Source: an uncultured Dokdonia sp. (GTDB lineage: Bacteria > Bacteroidota > Bacteroidia > Flavobacteriales > Flavobacteriaceae). Taken from it: DNA of 64,000 nt. The position numbers were made by a program, and so were the translations under genes. How positions within the stretch are numbered: the stretch's first letter is position 1; each line of letters starts with the position of its first letter. The notes under the pieces are model-generated. The model had not been told where the DNA came from and made no database searches. It saw only the letters and a list, made by a program, of their open reading frames with translations. The stretch lies in the NCBI RefSeq assembly GCF_937910895.1, contig NZ_CALEMI010000161.1, positions 90,532 through 154,531 on the forward strand. The letters are read 5' to 3'. This document shows positions 37,872-46,522 of this stretch, piece after piece.

Positions 37872-37907
37872 AAAACCTCCATAACAAATTCTTGTTATGG
37901 AGGTTTT
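37872..37907 (-). terminator. Terminator of the lipoprotein gene at 37950
   Basis: Two perfect 16-base arms (AAAACCTCCATAACAA and its complement) close a four-base loop, followed on the minus strand by TTTTT. Confidence 0.85.
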
Positions 37908-37949
37908 CTATATTATGATAGAATGCTTTTTATTTGAATAAGCAGCCTT

Positions 37950-38996
37950 CTATTTTTGAAAAGTCATTTCAGAAATTGCTTCTTTAAATCCTTCATAGTC
38001 TATATTTTCTACAGCTCTCATGGGAACATCAAATGGATCATCAAAACTAGAAAAACCTGAACGACCGTTCCAGAACCATACTCCTTTCTTACCATCAATA
38101 GCAGTACACCCAGCTACTGGAGGATCTGCAAAATCATTGTTATGAAAGCCATGATTTGTTAACGTAGGGTTGGTATCAACGGCTCCACTACTTTGACCTA
38201 ACCAATAGGTTAAGGTAGCGTTCCCTAAAGCAAATGATTGGTCTTGTGCCCAAAATTCATTACGCCCATTTGGTGTTGTCATAGGATCTTCATGTAAAAA
38301 TACAGGAGCTACGTCATTAACACTAAAAAAACAAGGGTAGTCAAACGTTTCAAAATCTGTATCACTATATACATTTCCGTTATTTGCTACTGTGATCACC
38401 ACTTCTGTCAATAATGGAAAGTTAAATGCATTTGGATTAGGAGTTCCATCTGTCATTAAATCCCAAGTTCCTGATATAACATCCATAGGATCATCATCTG
38501 TCGTAAACGATCCCAAAATAACCGCTGCACGTTGTCCTTCTCTATCTTTTACAGTTGCAATGTGTGCTTCTTTAGCGTCTACAATCACATGGGTCGCTAC
38601 TGGGTTTTCAATATCAGATACATCAAAATCAAAAGATCCTCTTTCTCCAACAAAAGAAAATTTGGTTCCGTCGCGACTTACTTCTTTTCCTAAAAATCTA
38701 AATCTATCGCCTTGATTAGAAACAACCGTGGCATTGTACTGTCCATCATTATTAATGTTAATCCAAATCTTTGCGTGAATCTCTGTATCTAGTGTGACGA
38801 AAACCCCATGATAAAGACCTTCACTTGTATCATTAAACCTACTATTTGGTTCTGCTGTTTCAGGATTAAAATCTATTTGCTCAATAGTCACCTCTAAGTC
38901 TGTACTAGTATCATTGCTACTTATTATTTCTTCGTCACTACAAGAAACGAAAAGAGCAGAAGCAAAAACACTAAAAATTAGTAATTGTTTTTTCAT
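37950..38996 (-). CDS. Exported lipoprotein of unknown function
   Basis: A 348-residue protein from the ATG at 38996; a TTG three codons upstream is a weaker start. The type II signal peptide has lipobox LFVSC-S at about residue 19, followed by acidic SDEEII, which in Bacteroidota favours surface display (lipoprotein export signal of the S-D/E type). The rest is beta-rich with GSFTTDDDPMDV and KGVWFWNGRSGF segments and no recognised domain. It is monocistronic with its own terminator. Confidence 0.75.
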   Translation of the reverse strand: MKKQLLIFSVFASALFVSCSDEEIISSNDTSTDLEVTIEQIDFNPETAEPNSRFNDTSEGLYHGVFVTLDTEIHAKIWININNDGQYNATVVSNQGDRFRFLGKEVSRDGTKFSFVGERGSFDFDVSDIENPVATHVIVDAKEAHIATVKDREGQRAAVILGSFTTDDDPMDVISGTWDLMTDGTPNPNAFNFPLLTEVVITVANNGNVYSDTDFETFDYPCFFSVNDVAPVFLHEDPMTTPNGRNEFWAQDQSFALGNATLTYWLGQSSGAVDTNPTLTNHGFHNNDFADPPVAGCTAIDGKKGVWFWNGRSGFSSFDDPFDVPMRAVENIDYEGFKEAISEMTFQK

Positions 38997-39373
38997 TATT
39001 TTCAAATTGGTTATTTTAAATTTTCGAGTAAATATAGAATTAATAGATTTTATACATATTTAAAAATAATAGCGTGTGATTTTTTTAACATTAACTTGCT
39101 TTTTATCCGATAAATATGCCTTTTATAGACTTTTAAAACTATAGAAAGTAAGAATTACGAGTCAAACATAAGAATAAATTACGTTTTTACCACACTATTT
39201 TAAAGGTTTTTTTAGGTTTTATTACGGTTTAAACATCTAAAAGCTAATGATTAGCTATAAGATTATTTTGTTTTTTTAGGTTTTATGTCAAAAAAATGTG
39301 AGAAAGATGAATTTAAAAATTCATCTTTCTCACACAAAACCACTCTTGTTTTTAGTATTTCTACAAAGACGTA
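38997..39373. other. AT-rich intergenic region without genes
   Basis: No ORF of note occurs here. It holds a 16-nt perfect direct repeat, TTTTTTTAGGTTTTAT, at 39207-39222 and 39271-39286, a short palindrome GCTAATGATTAGC near 39243, and the strong hairpin at 39297-39334. The direct repeat flanks a 48-base segment and could be a regulatory or slipped-strand feature. Confidence 0.55.
39290..39334 (-). terminator. Very strong terminator of the AhpD-like gene
   Basis: Perfect 18-base arms, TGTGAGAAAGATGAATTT and complement, with a two-base loop at 39297-39334. They are followed on the minus strand by a T-run. Confidence 0.85.
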
Positions 39374-39964
39374 TTAGGTATGTTTTCCAACTTCAAAGCC
39401 GTGCTTTCCTAAATATTGATTTCCACTTTCTATAGCATCTTCTTCTAATGTTGTTCCCATAGAATCATTCCACCGATTAAGATATCCAAATAGTGAAATA
39501 ACCCCAAGCATTTCTACGATCTCTCCTTCATCCCAGTACTTATATAATGCTGACTTAATGGAGGCATCTACCGCATTAGGAATCTGACTAGCAGCTAGAG
39601 AAAAATCTAATGCAGCTCTCTCTGCATCAGAAAAAGCCGGATGTGTTCTGTATTCCCAAATATTATCTAATTGTTCTTGTTCTGCTCCATAACGTTCTGC
39701 TGCTCGTATAGCATGTGCTTGACAATATCGACATCCTGTGGCATTACTAGATACCCAAGCGATCATACGTTTTAATGCAGAGGTCACTTTTCCTTGATTT
39801 GCCATCACGGCTTTATTGAGGTTTATAAATGCCCTTGAAATATCAGGGCGACGTTGCATCGTCAATACAGAATTAGGACAAAACCCTAAGGTCTCATTAA
39901 AAAATTCGGCAAGTTCTTTTGTTGTTTCATCGTGTTCTGAACTCAATGGTGTAACTAATGGCAT
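39374..39964 (-). CDS. Carboxymuconolactone decarboxylase / AhpD-like peroxidase-related protein
   Basis: A 196-residue, all-helical protein with the AhpD redox motif TGCRYCQAHAIRAA (CxxC and the following His). It belongs to the peroxidase-related (YCI1/uncharacterised) branch and probably reduces peroxides with a small reductant. No signal peptide is seen. It is divergent from the OsmC gene, whose product is also a thiol peroxidase, which suggests a shared oxidative-stress role. The intervening gap holds two palindrome copies. Confidence 0.85.
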   Translation of the reverse strand: MPLVTPLSSEHDETTKELAEFFNETLGFCPNSVLTMQRRPDISRAFINLNKAVMANQGKVTSALKRMIAWVSSNATGCRYCQAHAIRAAERYGAEQEQLDNIWEYRTHPAFSDAERAALDFSLAASQIPNAVDASIKSALYKYWDEGEIVEMLGVISLFGYLNRWNDSMGTTLEEDAIESGNQYLGKHGFEVGKHT

Positions 39965-40034
39965 ACTTTTTTTATTATTTTGTGATAGTTATATTTCTTT
40001 ATACCTCACAATAGTTATCAATTTTATTATTATT

Positions 40035-40050
40035 CGCTTTCGCGAAAGCG
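40035..40050. repeat. Palindrome CGCTTTCGCGAAAGCG between AhpD-like and OsmC genes
   Basis: Perfect 16-nt copy about 70 bases upstream of the AhpD-like start. Confidence 0.95.
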
Positions 40051-40136
40051 TGTCCCTAAATATACCCCGTTTATAGGAATTTATATATACTATAAATAGT
40101 ATTTTTACATCTTATATGATAAGGTGTTGTGATTTT

Positions 40137-40148
40137 TTTCGCGAAAGC
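40137..40148. repeat. Degenerate palindrome copy upstream of the OsmC gene
   Basis: TTTCGCGAAAGC with the left G-C replaced by T residues. It lies 87 bases right of the perfect copy at 40035. Confidence 0.7.
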
Positions 40149-40206
40149 AGGATACAGATTTCCTTATCATTTTTGTACCTTCAATGACTCAACAAAACAT
40201 AAAATA

Positions 40207-40638
40207 ATGGCATCACACACAGTTACTACTACCTATAAAAAACAAATGCAATTTGAAACCGATAGCCCAACAGGCTACAAAACGCTCATAGATACATCTC
40301 CAGAAAATGGAGGAACTAATGAAGGAATGAGCCCAAAAGCATTGATGCTGTCCTCCCTTGCGGGTTGTACAGGTCTTGATATTGTTTTTGTATTGAATAA
40401 AATGCGTATTGCTATTCCAGAATTCAAAATGGAAGTAAAAGGAGAACTCACAGAAGAACATCCTAAATATTATCATAAGGTTTGGTTAGATTATCATTTT
40501 TATGGAAATAATCTAGACGAAACAAAAATTCAAAAAGCAGTAGACCTCTCTGAAAGCACCTATTGTGGGGTTATGGAAATGTTTAGACGATTTGCTACAC
40601 TAGAAATTGGTGTACACTTTCATAAAAGCAATACCTAA
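40207..40638 (+). CDS. OsmC/Ohr-family protein
   Basis: A 143-residue thiol peroxidase-fold protein. The redox cysteines are in SSLAGCTGLDI and ESTYCGVMEM, as in OsmC/YhfA. It probably reduces organic hydroperoxides. The ATG at 40207 is preferred: 26 extra codons upstream (from 40129) overlap the degenerate palindrome and do not look like the family. The next gene follows after 21 bases. Confidence 0.88.
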   Translation: MASHTVTTTYKKQMQFETDSPTGYKTLIDTSPENGGTNEGMSPKALMLSSLAGCTGLDIVFVLNKMRIAIPEFKMEVKGELTEEHPKYYHKVWLDYHFYGNNLDETKIQKAVDLSESTYCGVMEMFRRFATLEIGVHFHKSNT

Positions 40639-40659
40639 CTCATATACTTCCCAAATCTC

Positions 40660-42240
40660 ATGCGTATTTTTCTTGTTCCTATTTGCTTATTGTTTACTGT
40701 AGTGCTTCTTGCTCAAAATAGTAGAGAGTTTACGAGGGTCAATGAATTTTATATCCACGGAGATACCCAAGTTATAGGAAATAATAATGTAAGTAAGCAT
40801 AAAAATAAAGCAACAGACGATAAAAGTGGTCTTAATGACGAGACCAAAATGAAATATGTAGATATAGATGCTACTACCGCTACCTATAATTCTAGTAGTG
40901 CTACCCTTATCATTCCTGAAGACGCTATTGTACGGTATGCCGCATTGTATTGGGCAGCTACCTATCCTACAGAAAAAGGAACTAAAGTAGCAAAAGGAAA
41001 TCGCTATGTATATAAAGCAAATGGGACTCCTACCGAAGATATTCAAGAGATTCAATTAAAACGGCCAGGCGCAGCCTATATTCCTATTAGAGGAGATTTG
41101 GTATATGACGGAGGTCAAGGAACTGTAAAAGGAATAACGTCAAGCAGACCGTATACGTGCTATAAAGATATTACAGATCTCATAAAAGAGAACCAAACAG
41201 TAAATGGCTCTTATAGTGTTGCCAATATTCCCGTTACCCAAGGCTATATTTCTGGAGGAAGCGCTGCGGGATGGATGTTATATGTTATTTATGAACGGGA
41301 TCAAGATCCGCTTCAATATATTACTACCTACAATGGTTTTAATCATATTGATAAAAAAGGAGTCGCTATTGACTTTGGAAATTTTAAATCTCCTGAAAAA
41401 ACAGAAACCCAAACTGCCATTACTATAAGTGCTCTTGAAGGAGATCTTACATTAAAAAAAGATCAAATCGCTATTTATTATCCTCAAGAGAAAAAATTTG
41501 TGACCCTAGATAATGCCGTTAGAGCTTCTGATAATTTTTTTAATAGTAGTATTACTATAAACAACACCTTTTTTACAGATCGAATTCCTAACAGTAAAAA
41601 TACATTGGGGTTTGATATCGCTAAAATTACAATTCCCAACGAAATTAATAAAAGCATTGCAACAAGTGACCATGGTTTTAAATTACAGTTTAAAACACGA
41701 GCCGATCGATATCACGTGTATTTTGCTGCCTTTCAAACCACGCTGAATGAAACTTTTTATGAAGAGATTGTTGCAAATAGAACAGTAAAAACAGAAGAAA
41801 TTGAAGTAGAAATTAAAGAAAAAAAAGTGGTCAAAGAAGTTGTAATAGTACCTACTCCTAAAGAACCTGAGATACTCACAGAAGTACCTATTGTTGTCAA
41901 AGAAGAAGTTGTCATAAAAAAAAGACAAGAAGAAGTCCAAGCAACTCCAAAAGAACAGATAGAAATTATTGATAAAAAATCTATAAAAGGTCCTGAGATA
42001 TTAAGTGGATATTATTTGATCTCCAATGTTTTTTCTTCCGAAATAAATGCTGAAAAATGGGCTAAAAAACTAAAGAGTAAAAACATTCAATCGACTATTT
42101 TTAAAAGACCTGAAAACAATCTTTATTATGTCTCTATTGGAGCTCACGAAAATCTTATCGTATTACGTGAGGAATTAAAGAAAATAAAAAAGGATCAAGA
42201 TCTCAAAGATGCGTGGATCTTCAAAATAAATACACAGTAA
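40660..42240 (+). CDS. Secreted surface-domain protein with C-terminal SPOR domain
   Basis: A 526-residue protein with a signal peptide (1-18, ending VVLLAQ). An N-terminal domain (about 20-370) contains IPEDAIVRYAALYWAA and GWMLYVIYE, segments seen at the start of large flavobacterial cell-surface proteins. A Glu/Lys/Val-rich linker (about 371-435) follows. A C-terminal SPOR domain (about 442-526: GYYLISNVFSSEINAEKWAKK, YVSIGAHENL) is a peptidoglycan binder that locates proteins to septal, denuded glycans. The combination suggests a periplasmic or outer-membrane factor linking surface assembly to the wall, which is inference. recJ starts 4 bases downstream. Confidence 0.75.
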   Translation: MRIFLVPICLLFTVVLLAQNSREFTRVNEFYIHGDTQVIGNNNVSKHKNKATDDKSGLNDETKMKYVDIDATTATYNSSSATLIIPEDAIVRYAALYWAATYPTEKGTKVAKGNRYVYKANGTPTEDIQEIQLKRPGAAYIPIRGDLVYDGGQGTVKGITSSRPYTCYKDITDLIKENQTVNGSYSVANIPVTQGYISGGSAAGWMLYVIYERDQDPLQYITTYNGFNHIDKKGVAIDFGNFKSPEKTETQTAITISALEGDLTLKKDQIAIYYPQEKKFVTLDNAVRASDNFFNSSITINNTFFTDRIPNSKNTLGFDIAKITIPNEINKSIATSDHGFKLQFKTRADRYHVYFAAFQTTLNETFYEEIVANRTVKTEEIEVEIKEKKVVKEVVIVPTPKEPEILTEVPIVVKEEVVIKKRQEEVQATPKEQIEIIDKKSIKGPEILSGYYLISNVFSSEINAEKWAKKLKSKNIQSTIFKRPENNLYYVSIGAHENLIVLREELKKIKKDQDLKDAWIFKINTQ

Positions 42241-42243
42241 TTC

Positions 42244-43935
42244 ATGCGGTGGAATCTAAAACCTATACAAAACCCCGAAAACGTACAGACGCTTTCTCAA
42301 TCGCTGCAAATTGACACTACCATTGCCCAGCTTTTAATACAAAGAGGCATCGATAGTTATGACAAAGCAAAACAATTTTTTCGCCCCTCTCTAGACGATC
42401 TACACGATCCGTTTTTGATGAAAGATATGGATAAGGCTGTACATCGTATTGAGCAAGCCATTGCACAGGGAGAAAATATTCTTGTATTTGGTGATTATGA
42501 TGTGGACGGTACAACAAGTGTTGCTTTGGTCTCTTCCTATTTAAAGACCATTCATCCGATGATTGCCACCTATATTCCAGATCGCTATGCCGAAGGATAT
42601 GGTGTTTCTTATATGGGAATCGACTATGCTTCAGATAACGATATAACCCTCATCATTGCATTAGACTGCGGCATTAAAGCGATAGATAAAGTAGCTTATG
42701 CAAAAGAAAAAGGAATCGATTTTATTATCTGTGACCACCATAGACCCGGACCTCAACTTCCAGATGCGGTGGCTGTTTTAGATCCCAAACGCGATGATTG
42801 CGAGTATCCGTATGATGAGTTGTGCGGTTGTGGAGTAGGGTTTAAATTAATAAGTGCGCTTTCGCGAAAGCGTAATCAACCTTTCTCAGAACTGCATCCA
42901 TATCTTGATCTCGTTGCCACTGCGATAGGTGCCGACATTGTACCTATTACTGGGGAAAATAGAATTCTTGCGTATTATGGTTTGAAAGTGATAAACACTG
43001 CACCACGTGCTGGTTTTAAAGCTATTATTCAGCAACTCAAAAAAGACACGCTTACTATTACCGATGTTGTCTTTATCATTGCACCACGTATTAATGCTGC
43101 CGGACGAATGAAACACGGAAATCATGCAGTCACACTACTTGTAGAAAACGATGCTGAGACCGCTCAACAGTATGCCTCCGAAATAGAACAATATAACGCC
43201 GATCGCAAAGATGCCGATAAGTCTATTACAGAAGAAGCGCTGATACAAATTGAAAAAAACAAAGAAGCTTATAGAAAAACTACCGTAGTTTATCAGGAAG
43301 ATTGGCATAAAGGAGTGATTGGTATTGTGGCTTCCCGACTTATAGAAACCTACTATCGACCAACTTTGGTTTTTACAAAAAGTGGCGATAAACTTGCAGC
43401 TTCTGCAAGATCTGTAAAAGGATTTGATGTCTATAATGCCTTACATGAATGTGAAGAATTTATTGAGCAATTTGGAGGTCATAAATATGCCGCAGGTCTT
43501 ACTCTAAAAGAAGAAAACTACGAGGCTTTTAAACAACGTTTTGAAGAAGTCGTGAACGCTAGCTGTGAAGAGCGATTACTCATTCCTGAAATTACGATAG
43601 ATGCCAAAATTGATCTTCAAGATATTACTTCAAAATTTTATCGTATCCTCAAACAATTTGCTCCTTTTGGACCTGGAAATATGACTCCTACCTTTATGAC
43701 AGAAAATCTTGTAGATACTGGCTATGGTAAAAAAGTGGGTGCAGATGAGACACATCTTAAAGTGACTGTTACTCAAAATAACAAAGGAAAAAAAATAGGA
43801 GGAATCGGTTTTGGAATAGGTGACGCGTATGATTTGATAAGCAATAAAAAGCCTTTTAGTGCTGCATACGTTTTAGATGAAAATGCATGGAATGGGGAGG
43901 TACATTTACAACTGCGTATTAAAGATATTAAATAG
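42244..43935 (+). CDS. recJ: Single-stranded-DNA-specific exonuclease RecJ
   Basis: A 5'-3' exonuclease of recombination and mismatch repair, with 563 residues. The DHH phosphoesterase motifs are FGDYDVDGTTS, LDCGIK, CDHHRPG and the later IAPRINAAGR. The DHHA1 region contains SGGDKLAASARS-like (KSGDKLAASARSVKGFD) and GGHKYAAGLTL. The 16-nt palindrome at 42857-42872 is read as LSRKR in a variable position. Confidence 0.94.
   Translation: MRWNLKPIQNPENVQTLSQSLQIDTTIAQLLIQRGIDSYDKAKQFFRPSLDDLHDPFLMKDMDKAVHRIEQAIAQGENILVFGDYDVDGTTSVALVSSYLKTIHPMIATYIPDRYAEGYGVSYMGIDYASDNDITLIIALDCGIKAIDKVAYAKEKGIDFIICDHHRPGPQLPDAVAVLDPKRDDCEYPYDELCGCGVGFKLISALSRKRNQPFSELHPYLDLVATAIGADIVPITGENRILAYYGLKVINTAPRAGFKAIIQQLKKDTLTITDVVFIIAPRINAAGRMKHGNHAVTLLVENDAETAQQYASEIEQYNADRKDADKSITEEALIQIEKNKEAYRKTTVVYQEDWHKGVIGIVASRLIETYYRPTLVFTKSGDKLAASARSVKGFDVYNALHECEEFIEQFGGHKYAAGLTLKEENYEAFKQRFEEVVNASCEERLLIPEITIDAKIDLQDITSKFYRILKQFAPFGPGNMTPTFMTENLVDTGYGKKVGADETHLKVTVTQNNKGKKIGGIGFGIGDAYDLISNKKPFSAAYVLDENAWNGEVHLQLRIKDIK
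42857..42872. repeat. Palindrome CGCTTTCGCGAAAGCG inside recJ
   Basis: Perfect 16-nt copy, read as ALSRKR (third frame use of the same palindrome). Confidence 0.95.
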
Positions 43936-43945
43936 TAGTATTAAT

Positions 43946-44142
43946 ATGAAGGTAAAACACATACTCTTATTCTTTTTGATCGCTTACATCATTATGACTA
44001 TAGGGGCGCTATTTAAAATCATCATTGGCCTTATGGGAATGAGTTGATTACGTTTTCAACCATATTAAAAATAATTGCAGCATTAACAGCTATTTGGAAA
44101 GTCTTCACTATGCAAGGTTTTAAAGATTTTCTAAATAAATGA
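43946..44142 (+). pseudogene. Small GldL-like two-helix membrane protein, frameshifted
   Basis: The first frame (ATG 43946) reads a helix and IMTIGALFKI and then stops after 33 residues. The other frame continues HWPYGNELITFSTILKII, then a second helix and FKDFLNK to the stop at 44140-44142. Together these give a 65-residue GldL-like protein (the GALFKIMHWP signature is typical). One base appears to be lost near 44020, where ATG-CAT would be expected. This is a real frameshift or a sequencing error. The gene follows recJ by 10 bases. Confidence 0.65.
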
Positions 44143-44144
44143 AG

Positions 44145-45080
44145 TTACTGTTTGATAAATGCTAAGATCATCTGGACAATTTCCTGTGGTTTTTCTTCTT
44201 GAATAAAATGTTTTGCTTCCATGATATGTACATCTTTATCTGCGATTCTTAAATCTTTTTGAAGCGCCTCTTGTTGTGGTTCTAGTTGCAAGAATGTATC
44301 ATTTTTACCCCAAATAATCATAGCGGGCATCTCTATTTTCTGGATCATCGGTTGGTATTCTGGAAGTGCATTACAGGTTTGTGTAAAAAAATAATACATC
44401 CCTTTTGTTTTACCTTCTTTAAGAGGTCGTTTATATCCTTCTACATCTGTTTTATTCAGAGTGTTTTCTGTGAGACCTTTATCAAAAAGACCTTTGAGCA
44501 TCATATTGGTAGTAATTCCATTACGATAGCCCCACATTGCTACGCGTGCCATAAATCCAGGCTTGAAGCGTATTGGGGGATCAAATCCTTCCTCATAAAT
44601 AATACTATTTAGAATGACCAAATTCTGTACCTTTTCTGGAGCTACTTCTAATAGTTCCCAAGTCCATAATCCTCCTGCATCATGCATTACATGTGTCCAA
44701 GAATCTACTGAGATCGCATCCATTAATTCTAATAGTCGTTGTGCATGCATCTCTTCAGAATACACCTCATATCCCTTGGGAGAATCACTACTCCCAAAAC
44801 CCAACATATCGGGTACAATCACACGGTAACCGCTCTTTACCAATGGATCTATCATTTTACGATATAACCACCCAGAAGTAGGAACTCCGTGTAGTAAGAC
44901 AATCACAGGACCTTTCCCTTTATCTATATATTTTATAACGCCATCTCTTGATGTAAATGATTTTTGATCGCTTCTAAAACTATCATAGGTCGTCTGTTCT
45001 AGTCTCATAGTAACGGATTGATAAGGTTTACAAGCTGTAAAAAGAATAATAACTGATACTATGGCAAGATAACTACGCAT
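44145..45080 (-). CDS. Alpha/beta-hydrolase lipoprotein with Asp nucleophile
   Basis: A 311-residue protein from the ATG at 45080, chosen because it begins a lipoprotein signal (lipobox LFTAC at about residue 17) and avoids overlap with lpxH. The oxyanion-hole segment LLHGVPTSGWLYR, the nucleophile elbow HDAGGLW (Asp rather than Ser) and the final histidine in EAKHFIQEE are visible. An Asp nucleophile is typical of haloalkane dehalogenases and epoxide hydrolases, so that branch is likely; the substrate is unknown. It starts 25 bases after lpxH ends, forming an operon. Confidence 0.85.
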   Translation of the reverse strand: MRSYLAIVSVIILFTACKPYQSVTMRLEQTTYDSFRSDQKSFTSRDGVIKYIDKGKGPVIVLLHGVPTSGWLYRKMIDPLVKSGYRVIVPDMLGFGSSDSPKGYEVYSEEMHAQRLLELMDAISVDSWTHVMHDAGGLWTWELLEVAPEKVQNLVILNSIIYEEGFDPPIRFKPGFMARVAMWGYRNGITTNMMLKGLFDKGLTENTLNKTDVEGYKRPLKEGKTKGMYYFFTQTCNALPEYQPMIQKIEMPAMIIWGKNDTFLQLEPQQEALQKDLRIADKDVHIMEAKHFIQEEKPQEIVQMILAFIKQ

Positions 45081-45105
45081 GAGATTTCTTTTTATGAATA
45101 AATCG

Positions 45106-45873
45106 TTAGTCTTTAGAAACTTCGAACTCTTTGAGTTGAAAGTTTTTTCCATCAAAAACACCATAGGTGTAATGGTGAATCCAATCGCCTATGTTAAAAT
45201 ACGTAGATTGTTCTCCTACTTTAATTTCCATGGGTAAATGACGGTGCCCAAAGACAAAATAATCGTAATGTGCTGTCTCAAGTTTACGCTTGGCGTACGT
45301 AGCAAGCCATTCGTTCTCTTCTCCTAAAAAGATATGATCATCATTTCCAGAGATCAATTTATTTTTAACTGAAAAGTATTGTGCGATACGCATTCCTATG
45401 TCGGGATGGCCCCACCTAAATATCCACTGAAAAAAACGTCCTCTAAAGACTTTTTTCATTCGTTTATACCCTTTGTCACCAGGTCCTAAACCATCGCCAT
45501 GACCTAAAAAGAATTTCTTGTCATTTATAGTAAATACTTTGGGCTCGTGATATACTGGGATTCCTAACTCATCTTCAAAATAGCCATTCATCCATAAATC
45601 ATGATTCCCGACAAAAAAATATATTTCTATGCCGCTATCCCTAAACTCGGCAAGCTTGCCTAGTGTTCGCACAAAACCTTTAGGAACAACCGTACGATAC
45701 TCAAACCAGAAATCAAAAAGATCTCCTAATAAAAAAATAGCATGTGCATCTGGCCGAATCTCATCCAACCAGCGCAAAAACTTTTGCTCTCTAGGTCTGC
45801 TCTCATTGTGAGTGGGAGCTCCTAAGTGATTATCACTAGAAAAATAAACTTTCTTTCCTTCGGGAATATTCAT
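45106..45873 (-). CDS. lpxH: UDP-2,3-diacylglucosamine diphosphatase, LpxH type
   Basis: A peripheral-membrane metallophosphoesterase of lipid A synthesis that cleaves UDP-2,3-diacylglucosamine to lipid X. It has 255 residues. Metal motifs are SSDNHLGAP, LGDLFDFWFEY, GNHDLWM, LGHGDGLG and FGHRHLP. The first block has SDNH where the usual is SDLH. It lies 3 bases after the queD stop and before the hydrolase gene. LpxH-like phosphatases of other function are possible, but the DLFDFWFE box favours lipid A. Confidence 0.87.
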   Translation of the reverse strand: MNIPEGKKVYFSSDNHLGAPTHNESRPREQKFLRWLDEIRPDAHAIFLLGDLFDFWFEYRTVVPKGFVRTLGKLAEFRDSGIEIYFFVGNHDLWMNGYFEDELGIPVYHEPKVFTINDKKFFLGHGDGLGPGDKGYKRMKKVFRGRFFQWIFRWGHPDIGMRIAQYFSVKNKLISGNDDHIFLGEENEWLATYAKRKLETAHYDYFVFGHRHLPMEIKVGEQSTYFNIGDWIHHYTYGVFDGKNFQLKEFEVSKD

Positions 45874-45876
45874 AGG

Positions 45877-46326
45877 CTAGTTATCGCTTGCAAACCACTC
45901 TGCATAACTTGTGCGGGTTTCTTGAAGTCGTAACGAATGGAGTTTAATATGATCTGGAAGTAGTGGTTGTATTTTTTGAGCAAAATCAATGACCATCATC
46001 TCACTAGTAGGTTGATAATCTACTAACAATACATTATGCCCTCTGTCTGATAGTTCTTTTGCTAACTCTACGTGAGGCGTATTTTTATTAAAAACTGTTG
46101 CGTGATCAAACACATCCACAATTTCTCTATTTACTATTTTTTTTAAGTCCCCAAAATCAATCACCATTCCATATTTTACATGATTTGTATCTGAAATAGG
46201 AATCCCTATCACCGTTACACTAAGTTCATAGCTATGACCGTGTACGTTTTTACATTTCCCATCATACCCATAAAGAGCGTGACCCGTTTCAAATGTAAAT
46301 TGTTTTGTAATGCGAATATTTGCCAT
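45877..46326 (-). CDS. queD: 6-carboxytetrahydropterin synthase / 6-pyruvoyl-tetrahydropterin synthase family
   Basis: A 149-residue T-fold enzyme. Zinc histidines are seen in FETGHALYGY and NVHGHSYEL, with the catalytic cysteine in GKCKNVHGH. The function is most probably in queuosine synthesis (7-cyano-7-deazaguanine pathway). The ATG at 46326 matches the family start; the longer frame (46395) reads through the palindrome and adds 23 unusual residues. The 14-nt palindrome ends 5 bases upstream of this ATG. Confidence 0.85.
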   Translation of the reverse strand: MANIRITKQFTFETGHALYGYDGKCKNVHGHSYELSVTVIGIPISDTNHVKYGMVIDFGDLKKIVNREIVDVFDHATVFNKNTPHVELAKELSDRGHNVLLVDYQPTSEMMVIDFAQKIQPLLPDHIKLHSLRLQETRTSYAEWFASDN

Positions 46327-46331
46327 GTTAT

Positions 46332-46345
46332 GCTTTCGCGAAAGC
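46332..46345. repeat. Palindrome GCTTTCGCGAAAGC just upstream of queD
   Basis: Perfect 14-nt copy starting 6 bases from the queD ATG, inside what should be its leader. Confidence 0.95.
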
Positions 46346-46351
46346 GTACTA

Positions 46352-46456
46352 TTACCGCTTTCTATTCTTAATTTTATTATATATAAATACAACAATTAAC
46401 AAGAGTGCTAGTATCAAGAACAAACCACTACCACTCAAAAAACTCATAATATCCAT
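46352..46456 (-). CDS. Small single-pass membrane protein (34 residues)
   Basis: A short ORF starting ATG at 46456 encodes MDIMSFLSGSGLF, one hydrophobic helix (LILALLLIVVFIY) and a basic tail NKIKNRKR, with the stop at 46352. The architecture, N-out/C-in with a positively charged end, is typical of genuine bacterial membrane microproteins. It precedes queD on the same strand. No family is recognised. Confidence 0.5.
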   Translation of the reverse strand: MDIMSFLSGSGLFLILALLLIVVFIYNKIKNRKR

Positions 46457-46522
46457 ACAAAAAAGATTGGGTTTAAATATAAGGTTATTTACTGTCTTTA
46501 CTTTATTTGATCTGAAATTGAA

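Noticed and set aside
40129..40206. Longer N-terminus for the OsmC protein from an ATG at 40129
   Set aside because: It crosses the degenerate palindrome and the promoter region and adds residues not typical of the family.
46327..46395. Longer N-terminus for QueD
   Set aside because: It reads through the genome palindrome and overlaps the small membrane-protein gene; the family start is at 46326.
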